DNA of 12,528 nucleotides from the NCBI GenBank assembly GCA_900552285.1, contig URYV01000033.1, positions 1 through 12,528 on the forward strand. The letters run 5' to 3'. Below the pieces are notes generated by a model. That model worked only from the letters and a program-made list of their open reading frames with translations. It ran no database searches and was not told the origin of the DNA. A program made the position numbers and the translations under genes. Positions 6,470 to 12,488 of the stretch are shown piece after piece; within the stretch, counting starts at the first letter, position 1, and each line of letters starts with the position of its first letter. Source of the DNA: an uncultured Oscillospiraceae bacterium (GTDB lineage: Bacteria > Bacillota > Clostridia > Oscillospirales > Acutalibacteraceae).

Positions 6470-7096
6470 ATGGCAAGATATACAGGTGCTGTTTGCAGAT
6501 TATGCCGCCGTGAAGGCCAGAAGCTCTTTTTGAAGGGCGACAGATGCTATTCAGGCAAATGCTCCCTCGACCGCAGAGGCTATGCCCCCGGTCAGCACGG
6601 ACAGAGCCGCAAGAAGGTTTCTGAATACGGTCTTCAGCTGCGCATGAAGCAGAAAGCAAGAAGATATTACGGTGTTCTGGAAAGCCAGTTCCACCATTAT
6701 TTCGAAATGGCAGAGCGCAAGACCGGCGTAACCGGTGAAAACCTGCTCCGTCTGCTCGAGAGCCGTCTCGACAACGTGGTTTACCGCTGCGGCTGGGCAT
6801 CTTCCCGTGCCGAAGCCCGTCAGCTGGTTGTTCACAACCACTTTACCGTAAACGGCAAAAAGGTTAATATTCCTTCCTACCTTGTTAAGGCAGGAGATGT
6901 TGTTGCTATCGGCGAGAAGAGCCGCGGCTCCGAGAAGATCAAGGCCGTTGTTGAGGCCTGCGGATCCCGTCCCAAGCCCGAATGGCTCAGCGTTAACGCC
7001 GACACTCTTGAGGCAAAGGTCGTAAACCTTCCCACCCGTGAACAGATCGATGCTCCCATCGAGGAACATCTCATCGTCGAGTTCTACAGTAAATAA
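6470..7096 (+). CDS. rpsD: 30S ribosomal protein S4, zinc-binding form
   Basis: S4 is a primary 16S rRNA binding and assembly protein and in Bacillus is a translational repressor of its own synthesis. The 208-residue product has an N-terminal zinc site, Cys9-x2-Cys12 and Cys26-x4-Cys31, so it is the C+ form rather than the Cys-free B. subtilis form. The S4 RNA-binding domain is at about residues 97-160: RLDNVVYRCGWASSRAEARQLVVHNHFTVNGKKV. It ends in IVEFYSK, as expected. ATG 6470 follows TTGGAGG at 6454-6460. It belongs between rpsK and rpoA in the alpha operon; no S4-binding pseudoknot was identified by eye. Confidence 0.98.
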   Translation: MARYTGAVCRLCRREGQKLFLKGDRCYSGKCSLDRRGYAPGQHGQSRKKVSEYGLQLRMKQKARRYYGVLESQFHHYFEMAERKTGVTGENLLRLLESRLDNVVYRCGWASSRAEARQLVVHNHFTVNGKKVNIPSYLVKAGDVVAIGEKSRGSEKIKAVVEACGSRPKPEWLSVNADTLEAKVVNLPTREQIDAPIEEHLIVEFYSK

Positions 7097-7164
7097 TCTC
7101 TGCGGGTTTGACGGTTTTATTTTCAATATTCGGCGGTTTATCCGCTATTTAAGGAGGGTTCCGA

Positions 7165-8112
7165 ATGATAGAAATTGAGAAGCCCAGAATTGAGACCGAG
7201 GAACTTTCGGAAGACGGCTCTTACGGCCGCTTCGTTGTTGAACCTCTTGAGAGAGGCTACGGCACCACTCTCGGCAACAGCTTGAGAAGAGTTCTCCTTT
7301 CGAGCCTGCCCGGTGTCGCCGCCACATATTTAAAGCTGGACGGCGTTGTTCACGAGTTCTCCACCATTCCCGGGGTTAAAGAGGATGTCACCGAGATCGT
7401 CCTCAACCTTAAGGGACTCACCGCAAAGATTCTGTCCGACGGCCCCAAAGTCGTATATATCGACGCCGAAGGACCCTGCGAGGTTACCGCTGCCGACATC
7501 AAGGCCGACAGCGAGGTGGAAATTCTCAACCCGGATATGCACATCGCCACCCTGTCGAAGGGCGGAAAGCTCGGAATGGAGCTGACCATCGACAAGGGCA
7601 GAGGCTATGTTCCGGCCGAGCGCAACAAACAGCTTAACAACACCATCGGGGTCATTCCCATGGACTCTATATACACTCCGGTAAGCAAGGTTAATTATAA
7701 GGTTGAAAACACCAGAGTCGGTCAGGTTACCGACTTCGACAAGCTCACTCTTGAGGTTTGGACCAACGGTGTTATTTCGGCCGAGGACGCGGTGTCTCTT
7801 GCCGCCAAGATAATTACCGAGCACCTCAACCTCTTTGTCAATCTCTCGGCCGAAGGCGCCGGAGCCGACATCATGGTTGAAAAGGGCGACGCCGGTAAGG
7901 AAAAGGTCCTTGAAATGACCATTGAAGAGCTTGATCTTTCGGTCCGCAGCTTTAACTGCCTTAAGAGAGCGGGAATAAATACTGTGGAAGATCTGATCTC
8001 GAGAACCGAGGACGACATGATGAAGGTGAGAAACCTCGGCAGAAAGTCCCTCGAAGAGGTCATCAACAAGCTCGATTCGCTGGGATTTACCCTCAGCAAA
8101 GAAGAAGTCTAA
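7165..8112 (+). CDS. rpoA: DNA-directed RNA polymerase subunit alpha
   Basis: Alpha dimerises to nucleate RNA polymerase assembly and contacts promoter UP elements and activators. The 315-residue protein has the N-terminal domain (about 1-230) with the signature GYGTTLGNSLRRVLLSSLPG at 31-50 and VVHEFSTIPGVKEDVTEIVLN. A charged linker leads to the C-terminal domain (about 250-315) with ELDLSVRSFNCLKRAGI, where Arg261 corresponds to the UP-element-binding Arg265 of E. coli, and the helix-hairpin-helix end VRNLGRKSLEEV. ATG 7165 follows AAGGAGGG at 7151-7158. The 68-base gap after rpsD is the widest in this part of the operon and shows no convincing terminator or promoter. Confidence 0.98.
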   Translation: MIEIEKPRIETEELSEDGSYGRFVVEPLERGYGTTLGNSLRRVLLSSLPGVAATYLKLDGVVHEFSTIPGVKEDVTEIVLNLKGLTAKILSDGPKVVYIDAEGPCEVTAADIKADSEVEILNPDMHIATLSKGGKLGMELTIDKGRGYVPAERNKQLNNTIGVIPMDSIYTPVSKVNYKVENTRVGQVTDFDKLTLEVWTNGVISAEDAVSLAAKIITEHLNLFVNLSAEGAGADIMVEKGDAGKEKVLEMTIEELDLSVRSFNCLKRAGINTVEDLISRTEDDMMKVRNLGRKSLEEVINKLDSLGFTLSKEEV

Positions 8113-8141
8113 CACACTACCAAGTAAAGGAGTGAATATCA

Positions 8142-8483
8142 ATGCCAGGAAGCAGAAAGCTGGGCAAAAAGACCGACAGCAGAAAAGCAATGCTCAGATG
8201 CATGGTCACCTGCCTGCTCGAAAACGGTAAGATCGAGACCACTGTCACCCGAGCCAAAGAGGTTCGCGCCATGGCAGAAAAATATATCACTTTGGCTAAG
8301 GATAACACCTTGACCTCAAAGCGTCAGGCAATGGCATTCATAACCAAAGAGGATGTTATAAAGAAGCTTTATGAGGACATCGCTCCCGCATACGCTTCGA
8401 GAAACGGCGGCTACACCCGTATCACCAGAATCGGACCCCGCCGCGGCGACGCAGCCGAAATGTGCGTCATCGAGCTGCTTTAA
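8142..8483 (+). CDS. rplQ: 50S ribosomal protein L17
   Basis: L17 is a large-subunit protein near the exit tunnel. The 113-residue product begins MPGSRKLGKKTDSRKAMLRC, has LLENGKIETTVTRAKEVR and ends GGYTRITRIGPRRGDAAEMCVIELL, all characteristic. Length is normal for the short Firmicute form. ATG 8142 follows AAAGGAGTG at 8127-8135. It is the last gene of the ribosomal operon here; the ecfA-ecfA'-ecfT-truA genes that often follow in Firmicutes are absent, being replaced by a hairpin and a tRNA. Confidence 0.98.
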   Translation: MPGSRKLGKKTDSRKAMLRCMVTCLLENGKIETTVTRAKEVRAMAEKYITLAKDNTLTSKRQAMAFITKEDVIKKLYEDIAPAYASRNGGYTRITRIGPRRGDAAEMCVIELL

Positions 8484-8504
8484 TCGGCTCGGACAAATGC
8501 CTTT

Positions 8505-8533
8505 AACCGACGGAAGAATCCCTTCCGTCGGTT
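8505..8533 (+). terminator. Strong hairpin after rplQ, end of ribosomal operon
   Basis: AACCGACGGAAG (8505-8516) pairs perfectly with CTTCCGTCGGTT (8522-8533), a 12-bp stem with a 5-base loop, 22 bases after the rplQ stop. The stem end supplies only TT and no T-run follows (GATAGGG), so termination may be inefficient or need a factor; it could also protect the mRNA 3' end. Confidence 0.6.
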
Positions 8534-8599
8534 GATAGGGCGGCCTTATATAGGTGTCGGCGGTTAAACCGGATTTCGGTCGCAGAAACGCCCTTTGCG

Positions 8600-8628
8600 T
8601 TGACAATTCGGCCGAGGTATGATAAAAT
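8600..8628 (+). promoter_or_regulatory. Sigma-A promoter of tRNA-Ser
   Basis: A perfect -35 box TTGACA at 8600-8605 and a -10 box TAAAAT at 8623-8628 are separated by 17 bases. Transcription should begin near 8635, about 7 bases before the mature tRNA, leaving a minimal 5' leader. The tRNA is therefore an independent unit and not a read-through product of the ribosomal operon. Confidence 0.85.
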
Positions 8629-8641
8629 ACATAAAATTTAC

Positions 8642-8728
8642 GGAGAGATGTCCGAGTGGTTTAAGGAGCTAGTCTTGAAAACTAGTGACTCGAAAGAGCC
8701 CAGGGTTCGAATCCCTGTCTCTCCGCCA
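8642..8728 (+). tRNA. tRNA-Ser (anticodon UGA)
   Basis: This 87-base class II tRNA reads serine UCN codons. The acceptor stem is GGAGAGA (8642-8648) with TCTCTCC (8718-8724), discriminator G at 8725 and an encoded CCA at 8726-8728. The anticodon stem CTAGT/ACTAG encloses loop CTTGAAA with anticodon TGA at 8676-8678. A long variable arm follows (GACTCGAAAGAGC region), which is the class II mark of serine tRNAs, then the T-arm with GGTTCGAATCC. All stems pair by eye. Confidence 0.97.
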
Positions 8729-8761
8729 AAAATCCCGTTCACATAAGTGGGCGGGATTTTT
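8728..8761 (+). terminator. Intrinsic terminator of tRNA-Ser
   Basis: AAAAATCCCGTTCAC (8728-8742) pairs with GTGGGCGGGATTTTT (8747-8761) around an ATAA loop, with two G-T wobbles. The downstream arm ends in a T-run, giving a classic rho-independent terminator immediately after the CCA end. Confidence 0.9.
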
Positions 8762-8794
8762 ACTTATTACTTCTTACCTTTTAACTCTTACTTC
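8760..8794 (+). repeat. Degenerate 7-base tandem repeat, forward array (5 units)
   Basis: Five consecutive 7-base units follow the terminator T-run: TTACTTA, TTACTTC, TTACCTT, TTAACTC, TTACTTC. They share the TTAC-type core. The first units are matched, inverted, by the array at 8825-8845. No reading frame is present. Function unknown; slippage-generated repeat or arm of a small non-autonomous element are both possible. Confidence 0.6.
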
Positions 8795-8824
8795 AAATAA
8801 AGTTTGAGACGGGATTTTTGGGAG

Positions 8825-8845
8825 GTAATAAGTAATAGGTTATAG
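8825..8845 (-). repeat. 7-base tandem repeat, inverted array (3 units)
   Basis: Three units GTAATAA, GTAATAG, GTTATAG read on the minus strand as CTATAAC, CTATTAC, TTATTAC, the same heptad type as 8760-8794. GTAATAAGTAA (8825-8835) is an exact 11-base inverted match to TTACTTATTAC (8760-8770). The 30-base spacer holds a second copy of CGGGATTTTT (8810-8819), the terminator arm at 8752-8761. Confidence 0.55.
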
Positions 8846-8893
8846 TGAAAAAGTACGGTGTGGCTCCGCCGATTGAAACAGTAAGATTATGCC

Positions 8894-8922
8894 TTGCTTT
8901 CATTGAAATACAGTAATATAAT
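8894..8922 (+). promoter_or_regulatory. Putative sigma-A promoter upstream of the truncated reading frame
   Basis: A perfect -10 box TATAAT at 8917-8922 is 17 bases from TTGCTT at 8894-8899, which matches three of six consensus -35 bases. It would transcribe the truncated frame at 8944 and possibly the membrane protein gene at 9119. The stretch 8846-8893 shows nothing else that I can support. Confidence 0.55.
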
Positions 8923-8943
8923 CATTGAAAAGGCGGCGATAAT

Positions 8944-9006
8944 ATGTCTGATAGTCCGTTGATTATAAAATCCAAAGAATTTGCTTTGCAGAGTATTAAG
9001 ATTTAA
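8944..9006 (+). pseudogene. Truncated four-helix-bundle (S23-like) protein remnant
   Basis: ATG 8944 opens a 20-codon frame, MSDSPLIIKSKEFALQSIKI, ending in TAA at 9004-9006. This resembles the N-terminus of the four-helix-bundle proteins related to the 23S rRNA intervening-sequence protein (TIGR02436 type), which begin with a similar IxxKSxxFAxxI helix and run to about 120 residues. The rest, including the expected LLRSGTSIGANI region, is not found downstream in any frame up to 9118. An open stretch without a start (9000-9116, another frame, ending LSTDETENRSESELVEGK) follows; I do not recognise it. A weak AAAGG at 8928-8932 precedes the ATG. The resemblance is from memory over 20 residues only. 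Confidence 0.45.
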
Positions 9007-9118
9007 AACAAGGAATACGATTCCTGCAATTTATCTGTGTTACGGTCAACGATAAAAGGCTGAGCACCGATGAAACAGAAAATCGCTCCGAATCTGAATT
9101 AGTTGAAGGAAAATAATT

Positions 9119-9442
9119 ATGGAAAATGCAGTTTGGCTTGCTATCATGGTGCCATGCAGCGCTGTAGTTACGGTCATAGGAATTTATGCGTGGAATAGAA
9201 AGGAGCCCATGTGGTTTTGGTCGGATACAGACATAAAAGAATCCGAAATTTCCGATGTTTCCGCTTTTAACCGCGCCAATGGCCGAATGTGGATGGTGTA
9301 TTCATTGCCATTGTGGTTGTCAACGATTTTTGGTTTGTGGAACGAAACCTTTGCGCTTATTTTGATCGTTGCAACTTGCATTGTCGGACTTCCAATTCTT
9401 GCAATTGTATATAAGCGAATATATGAGAAATATAAATCTTAA
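9119..9442 (+). CDS. Small three-helix membrane protein of unknown function
   Basis: I cannot name a function. The 107-residue product has three hydrophobic segments (about 4-25, 57-74 and 77-98) and a basic C-terminus (YKRIYEKYKS). Between helices 1 and 2 lies a polar loop, PMWFWSDTDIKESEISDVSAFNRANG in outline, with NRANGRMWMVYS leading into helix 2. Small clostridial membrane proteins with a PMxFWSG...I..YNRxNGxMW pattern are familiar as hypothetical proteins, loosely like SdpI-type proteins; this is a family resemblance, not a functional assignment. ATG 9119 follows GAAGGAAAA at 9105-9113. The gene is visibly more AT-rich than the ribosomal and ohyA genes and stands alone, suggesting an accessory or horizontally acquired gene. 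Confidence 0.75.
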   Translation: MENAVWLAIMVPCSAVVTVIGIYAWNRKEPMWFWSDTDIKESEISDVSAFNRANGRMWMVYSLPLWLSTIFGLWNETFALILIVATCIVGLPILAIVYKRIYEKYKS

Positions 9443-9464
9443 ACAAATCCGAGCTTTTGTTTAA
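9439..9464 (+). other. AT-rich inverted repeat over the stop codon of the membrane protein gene
   Basis: TTAAACAAA (9439-9447) and TTTGTTTAA (9456-9464) are a perfect 9-base inverted repeat with an 8-base loop. The stop TAA (9440-9442) lies in the left arm. It could be a weak terminator or 3' hairpin, or chance in AT-rich DNA. Confidence 0.4.
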
Positions 9465-9480
9465 AAACATTACACTTTTG

Positions 9481-9517
9481 CCCTCTGTGATAAATTTTTT
9501 GTCACTAAGGGATTTTT
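9481..9517 (+). terminator. Probable terminator of the 9119 gene
   Basis: CCCTCTGTGA (9481-9490) pairs with TCACTAAGGG (9502-9511) as CCCT/AGGG plus GTGA/TCAC with a 2x2 internal mismatch, and is followed by ATTTTTG. Moderate hairpin with a short T-run, placed 38 bases after the stop. Confidence 0.5.
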
Positions 9518-9522
9518 GTATA

Positions 9523-9550
9523 TTGTAAAATAAGTTCGGCGGGGTATACT
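9523..9550 (+). promoter_or_regulatory. Sigma-A promoter of the oleate hydratase gene
   Basis: TTGTAA at 9523-9528 (four of six consensus) and TATACT at 9545-9550 (five of six) are 16 bases apart. Transcription would begin near 9557, giving a leader of about 60 bases before the ohyA ATG. Confidence 0.65.
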
Positions 9551-9567
9551 TAAGACATAAAGAAAAA

Positions 9568-9594
9568 CCGCTCACAATAAAAAAATCCGAGCGG
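9568..9594 (+). promoter_or_regulatory. Short hairpin in the oleate hydratase leader
   Basis: CCGCTC (9568-9573) and GAGCGG (9589-9594) can pair around a 15-base A-rich loop. It lies between the predicted transcription start and the AGGAGG at 9604-9609, leaving the ribosome binding site free. A regulatory role is only a possibility. Confidence 0.3.
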
Positions 9595-9616
9595 ACAAAA
9601 AACAGGAGGCTTCAAT

Positions 9617-11410
9617 ATGTATTATTCCGCAGGAACTTATGAATCTTTTGCCCATCCCGAAAAGCCGAAGGATGTGGATAAAAAATCCGCATACATCATC
9701 GGCACCGGTCTTGCCGGTCTGACAGCCGCTTTCTATCTTGTCCGCGACGGACAGATGAAGGGCGAGCGTATTCATCTTCTTGAAAAGCTGGAGCTTGCCG
9801 GCGGCAGCTGCGACGGAAGAAAGGATGTTACCAAGGGCTTTTTCATGAGAGGCGGCCGCGAGATGGACAACCATTTCGAGGTAATGTGGGACACCTTCCG
9901 CGACGTGCCCTCTATCGAAACTCCCGGAGTTTCGGTGCTTGACGAGTATTATTGGCTCAACAAACACGACCCAAACTTTTCCCTCTGCCGCGCCAGCGTG
10001 AACCGCGGCGAGGACGCCCACACCGACAAGCAGTTCAAGCTTGATAAGGACTCGGCCATGGCGCTGTCAAAGCTTTTTTTGACCCCCGAAAAGGAGCTTG
10101 AGGACAAGAAAATTTCCGATGTGCTGCCCGATTCCTTTTGGGACACAAACTTCTGGCTCTATTGGCAGACCATGTTTGCCTTCCAGCGCTGGTCGAGCGC
10201 ACTTGAAATGAAACGCTACCTTTGCCGCTATGTCCACCATATCGACGGACTGCCCGATTTCAGCGCTCTGCGTTTCACCAAATATAATCAGTATGAAAGC
10301 ATGATTCTTCCCCTTGTGAAATATCTCGAGGCTCACGGTGTGTCTATCGAATACGGCATGGACGTTAAAAATGTCGTTATCGAAACAAAGGGAGACAAAA
10401 AAGTCGCAAAACAGATAGTCTATGTCAAGGACGGCAAAGAACAGACCCTCAACCTTACCGAAAACGACCTTGTGTTTATCACCAACGGCTGCTGCACCGA
10501 CACCTCCTGCTACGGCGACCAGACTCATGCACCTGATCTGTCCGGCATTGAAAACGGCAAGGGCGAGTCGTGGGATATGTGGAAAGCCATCGCCGCCCAG
10601 GCAAAGGACGGAGAATACGGCAACCCAGATAAATTCTGTTCCGATGTGGACGCCACCAACTGGATGAGCGCCACCGTCGCCACCTCCGACGAGGAAATAA
10701 TCCGTCATATTATGAATATCTGCAAGCGCGACCCCCGTTCGGGCAAGGTGACCACCGGCGGAATCGTCACCGTCAAGGACAGCACCGACAACTGGTATCT
10801 TTCCTGGACAATCAACCGCCAGCCCCAGTTTAAGGCGCAGGACAAGAATACCGTGCTTGTGTGGCTCTATTCGCTGAACACAAACAAAGAGGGCAACTAT
10901 GTAAAGAAGGCCATGCGGGACTGCACCGGCGAGGAGGTCTGCCGCGAGTGGCTTTACCACATCGGCGTGCCCACCGAGAGAATCGACGATCTTGCCAAGA
11001 ACGCCTGCAACACCACCACCTGCTTCATGCCCTATATCAACGCATTCTTCCAGCCCAGAAAGGAATCCGACCGACCCAAGGTGGTTCCCGACGGAGCCGT
11101 TAACTTCGCATTTATCGGTCAGTTTGCCGAGACCCCCCGCGACACCATATTCACCACCGAATATTCCATGAGAACGGGTATGGAGTCGGTCTACACGCTG
11201 CTTGACGTCGACCGCGGCGTGCCCGAGGTTTGGGGCAGCAAATACGACGTGCGGGAGCTGCTTCGCGCCTGCTACTATGCCATTGACAAAAAGCCCATAA
11301 GCGAGGCGCCGCTGTCCTTTGCCGAAAAGGAAGTGCTCAAGCTTGCGATCAAAAAGGTCAAGGGAACCGATATTGAGCTTTTGCTTAAGGAAAGCGGACT
11401 TATAGAATAA
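9617..11410 (+). CDS. ohyA: Oleate hydratase (FAD-binding, MCRA family)
   Basis: Oleate hydratases (formerly 67 kDa myosin-cross-reactive antigen, PF06100) add water to the cis-9 double bond of oleic and linoleic acids to give 10-hydroxy fatty acids, thought to detoxify host unsaturated fatty acids. The 597-residue length is typical. The Rossmann FAD motif GTGLAG is at 29-34, followed by an acidic strand end (IHLLEK). RGGREM at 78-83 holds the catalytic Glu82, and Tyr201 in MKRYLCRY falls at the position of the second catalytic residue of the S. aureus enzyme. FAFQRWSSALEMKRY and the late motif GQFAETPRDTIFTTEYS are also family marks. No signal peptide is seen, fitting a cytoplasmic, membrane-associated enzyme. 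ATG 9617 follows AGGAGG at 9604-9609. The gene is a single transcription unit with its own promoter and terminator. Confidence 0.96.
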   Translation: MYYSAGTYESFAHPEKPKDVDKKSAYIIGTGLAGLTAAFYLVRDGQMKGERIHLLEKLELAGGSCDGRKDVTKGFFMRGGREMDNHFEVMWDTFRDVPSIETPGVSVLDEYYWLNKHDPNFSLCRASVNRGEDAHTDKQFKLDKDSAMALSKLFLTPEKELEDKKISDVLPDSFWDTNFWLYWQTMFAFQRWSSALEMKRYLCRYVHHIDGLPDFSALRFTKYNQYESMILPLVKYLEAHGVSIEYGMDVKNVVIETKGDKKVAKQIVYVKDGKEQTLNLTENDLVFITNGCCTDTSCYGDQTHAPDLSGIENGKGESWDMWKAIAAQAKDGEYGNPDKFCSDVDATNWMSATVATSDEEIIRHIMNICKRDPRSGKVTTGGIVTVKDSTDNWYLSWTINRQPQFKAQDKNTVLVWLYSLNTNKEGNYVKKAMRDCTGEEVCREWLYHIGVPTERIDDLAKNACNTTTCFMPYINAFFQPRKESDRPKVVPDGAVNFAFIGQFAETPRDTIFTTEYSMRTGMESVYTLLDVDRGVPEVWGSKYDVRELLRACYYAIDKKPISEAPLSFAEKEVLKLAIKKVKGTDIELLLKESGLIE

Positions 11411-11420
11411 ATTAAAAATC

Positions 11421-11456
11421 ACAAGAGCCTTCGTATTTTTGTACGGGGGCTTTTGT
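11421..11456 (+). terminator. Terminator of the oleate hydratase gene
   Basis: ACAAGAGCCTTCGTA (11421-11435) pairs with TACGGGGGCTTTTGT (11442-11456), 15 base pairs including G-T wobbles, around a TTTTTG loop. The T-rich right arm and the following AAATTTTG are a modest tail. It begins 10 bases after the ohyA stop. Confidence 0.75.
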
Positions 11457-11484
11457 TGAAATTTTGTCCCGTTTGCGGTAAAAT
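11456..11484 (+). promoter_or_regulatory. Sigma-A promoter of the metallo-hydrolase gene
   Basis: TTGAAA (11456-11461, five of six consensus) and TAAAAT (11479-11484, five of six) are 17 bases apart. The -35 box abuts the end of the ohyA terminator stem, so the two units are packed with no spare DNA. Predicted start near 11491, only about 20 bases from the ATG. Confidence 0.8.
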
Positions 11485-11510
11485 ATATTAAAAGAACGGG
11501 AGGTAAGAAC

Positions 11511-12311
11511 ATGGAACTGACAATGCTCGGAACGGGAAACGCGGCGGTGACCGAATGTTATAACACCTGCTTTGCGCTGAGGGAAAAGGATGAATACTTT
11601 CTTGTTGACGCGGGCGGCGGAAACGGTATTCTTTCACGGCTAAAAGCCGCGGGAATCGACCGCAAAAGCATTCACACGATTTTTGTCACCCACAAGCACA
11701 TCGACCACATTTTGGGGGTCATATGGCTTATAAGAATGATTTGTCAGGACATGAACAAGGGTCTTTACGGCGGCGAGCTTGATATTTACGGCCACGACGA
11801 GGTTATTGACCTGCTTTTGCAAATGTCGGACAATTTGCTTCAGAAAAAGCAGAGCGACCTTTTGGGAAAGCGGGTTCACCCGATAAAGGTGAGCGACGGC
11901 GAGCAAAGGGAAATTCTCGGAAAGCCCACCGCCTTTTTTGACATAAAATCCAAAAAGGCCAAGCAATTCGGATTTTGCATGGAATACGAAGAGGGCAAAA
12001 AGCTGACCTGCTGCGGCGACGAGCCCTATAACCCCTGCGAGGAAAAATATGCAAGGAAAAGCGAGTGGCTGCTTCACGAGGCCTTTTGCCTTTTCTCCGA
12101 GGCCGATATTTTTTCGCCCTATGAAAAGCACCATTCCACCGTTAAGGACGCATGCACTCTTGCGAAAGAGCTTGAGGTCAAAAACCTGCTGCTTTATCAC
12201 ACCGAGGACAAAAACATCAAAAACAGAAAGGCGCTTTATACCGCCGAGGGCAGACAGCATTTTGACGGAAACATTTATGTGCCAAACGACCTTGAAAAGT
12301 TTGTTTTGTAA
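11511..12311 (+). CDS. Metallo-beta-lactamase-fold hydrolase, RNase Z-like
   Basis: The 266-residue protein begins MELTMLGTGNAAVTECYNTC, the usual start of RNase Z-like (COG1234) members of the superfamily. The metal motif T-H61-K-H63-I-D65-H66 is complete, followed by Asp170 in CCGDEP, His189 in LLHEAF, the HHST at 207-210 and His230 in LYHTEDK. The classical RNase Z ligand His near residue 140-146 is not evident: the matching region reads FFDIKSKKAKQFGF, with Lys146 where relatives I remember have His. No RNase Z flexible arm (exosite) of normal type is visible, so tRNA 3' processing is not a safe assignment; substrate unknown. ATG 11511 follows GGGAGG at 11498-11503 and has its own promoter. 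Confidence 0.85.
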   Translation: MELTMLGTGNAAVTECYNTCFALREKDEYFLVDAGGGNGILSRLKAAGIDRKSIHTIFVTHKHIDHILGVIWLIRMICQDMNKGLYGGELDIYGHDEVIDLLLQMSDNLLQKKQSDLLGKRVHPIKVSDGEQREILGKPTAFFDIKSKKAKQFGFCMEYEEGKKLTCCGDEPYNPCEEKYARKSEWLLHEAFCLFSEADIFSPYEKHHSTVKDACTLAKELEVKNLLLYHTEDKNIKNRKALYTAEGRQHFDGNIYVPNDLEKFVL

Positions 12312-12350
12312 CAGCCCAAATATAAATGGTAGGAGTTTTGACTCATGCCC

Positions 12351-12379
12351 TTTATTGTTGTCAAAATGACGAAAATAAA
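12351..12379 (+). terminator. AT-rich hairpin downstream of the metallo-hydrolase gene
   Basis: TTTATTGTTGTCA (12351-12363) pairs with TGACGAAAATAAA (12367-12379) over 13 positions with one mismatch and an AAA loop, 39 bases after the stop. No T-run follows on the plus strand, and the stem is weak, so termination is uncertain. Confidence 0.35.
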
Positions 12380-12396
12380 AAAGTTTAATTTCGGTA

Positions 12397-12426
12397 TTGA
12401 CAAAAATGTCGGGGGAGGGGTACAAT
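12397..12426 (+). promoter_or_regulatory. Strong sigma-A promoter of the last gene
   Basis: A perfect -35 box TTGACA (12397-12402) and TACAAT (12421-12426, five of six) are 18 bases apart, with an unusual G-run (GGGGGAGGGG) in the spacer. Predicted start near 12433 gives a leader of about 55 bases. Confidence 0.8.
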
Positions 12427-12488
12427 ATATGCATAAATTGTAAACGGTTTAAAGCCCTTTGCGATAAAATTTTAAGGAGGAAAATTTT

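Noticed and set aside
5910..6800. 296-codon minus-strand frame over rpsM, rpsK and rpsD
   Set aside because: It spans three certain ribosomal genes and their gaps; a by-product of high GC coding sequence.
7097..7164. Possible regulatory structure between rpsD and rpoA
   Set aside because: Only a 4-bp GCGG/CCGC hairpin is visible, without T-run or promoter boxes; not distinguishable from chance.
8845..8916. Short GTG frame (VKKYGVAPPIETVRLCLAF...)
   Set aside because: No properly spaced ribosome binding site and it lies in the repeat and promoter region; too short to support.
10067..11512. 481-codon open frame on the minus strand across oleate hydratase
   Set aside because: It is the mirror of a well-supported gene with biased third positions; the product shows no recognisable family and there is no credible ribosome binding site or promoter.
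12345..12443. 32-codon frame (MPFIVVKMTKIKKFNFGIDK...) with AGGAG 9 bases upstream
   Set aside because: It runs straight through the hairpin and the strong promoter of the next gene, and its composition is simply AT-rich; probably chance, although a leader peptide cannot be excluded.
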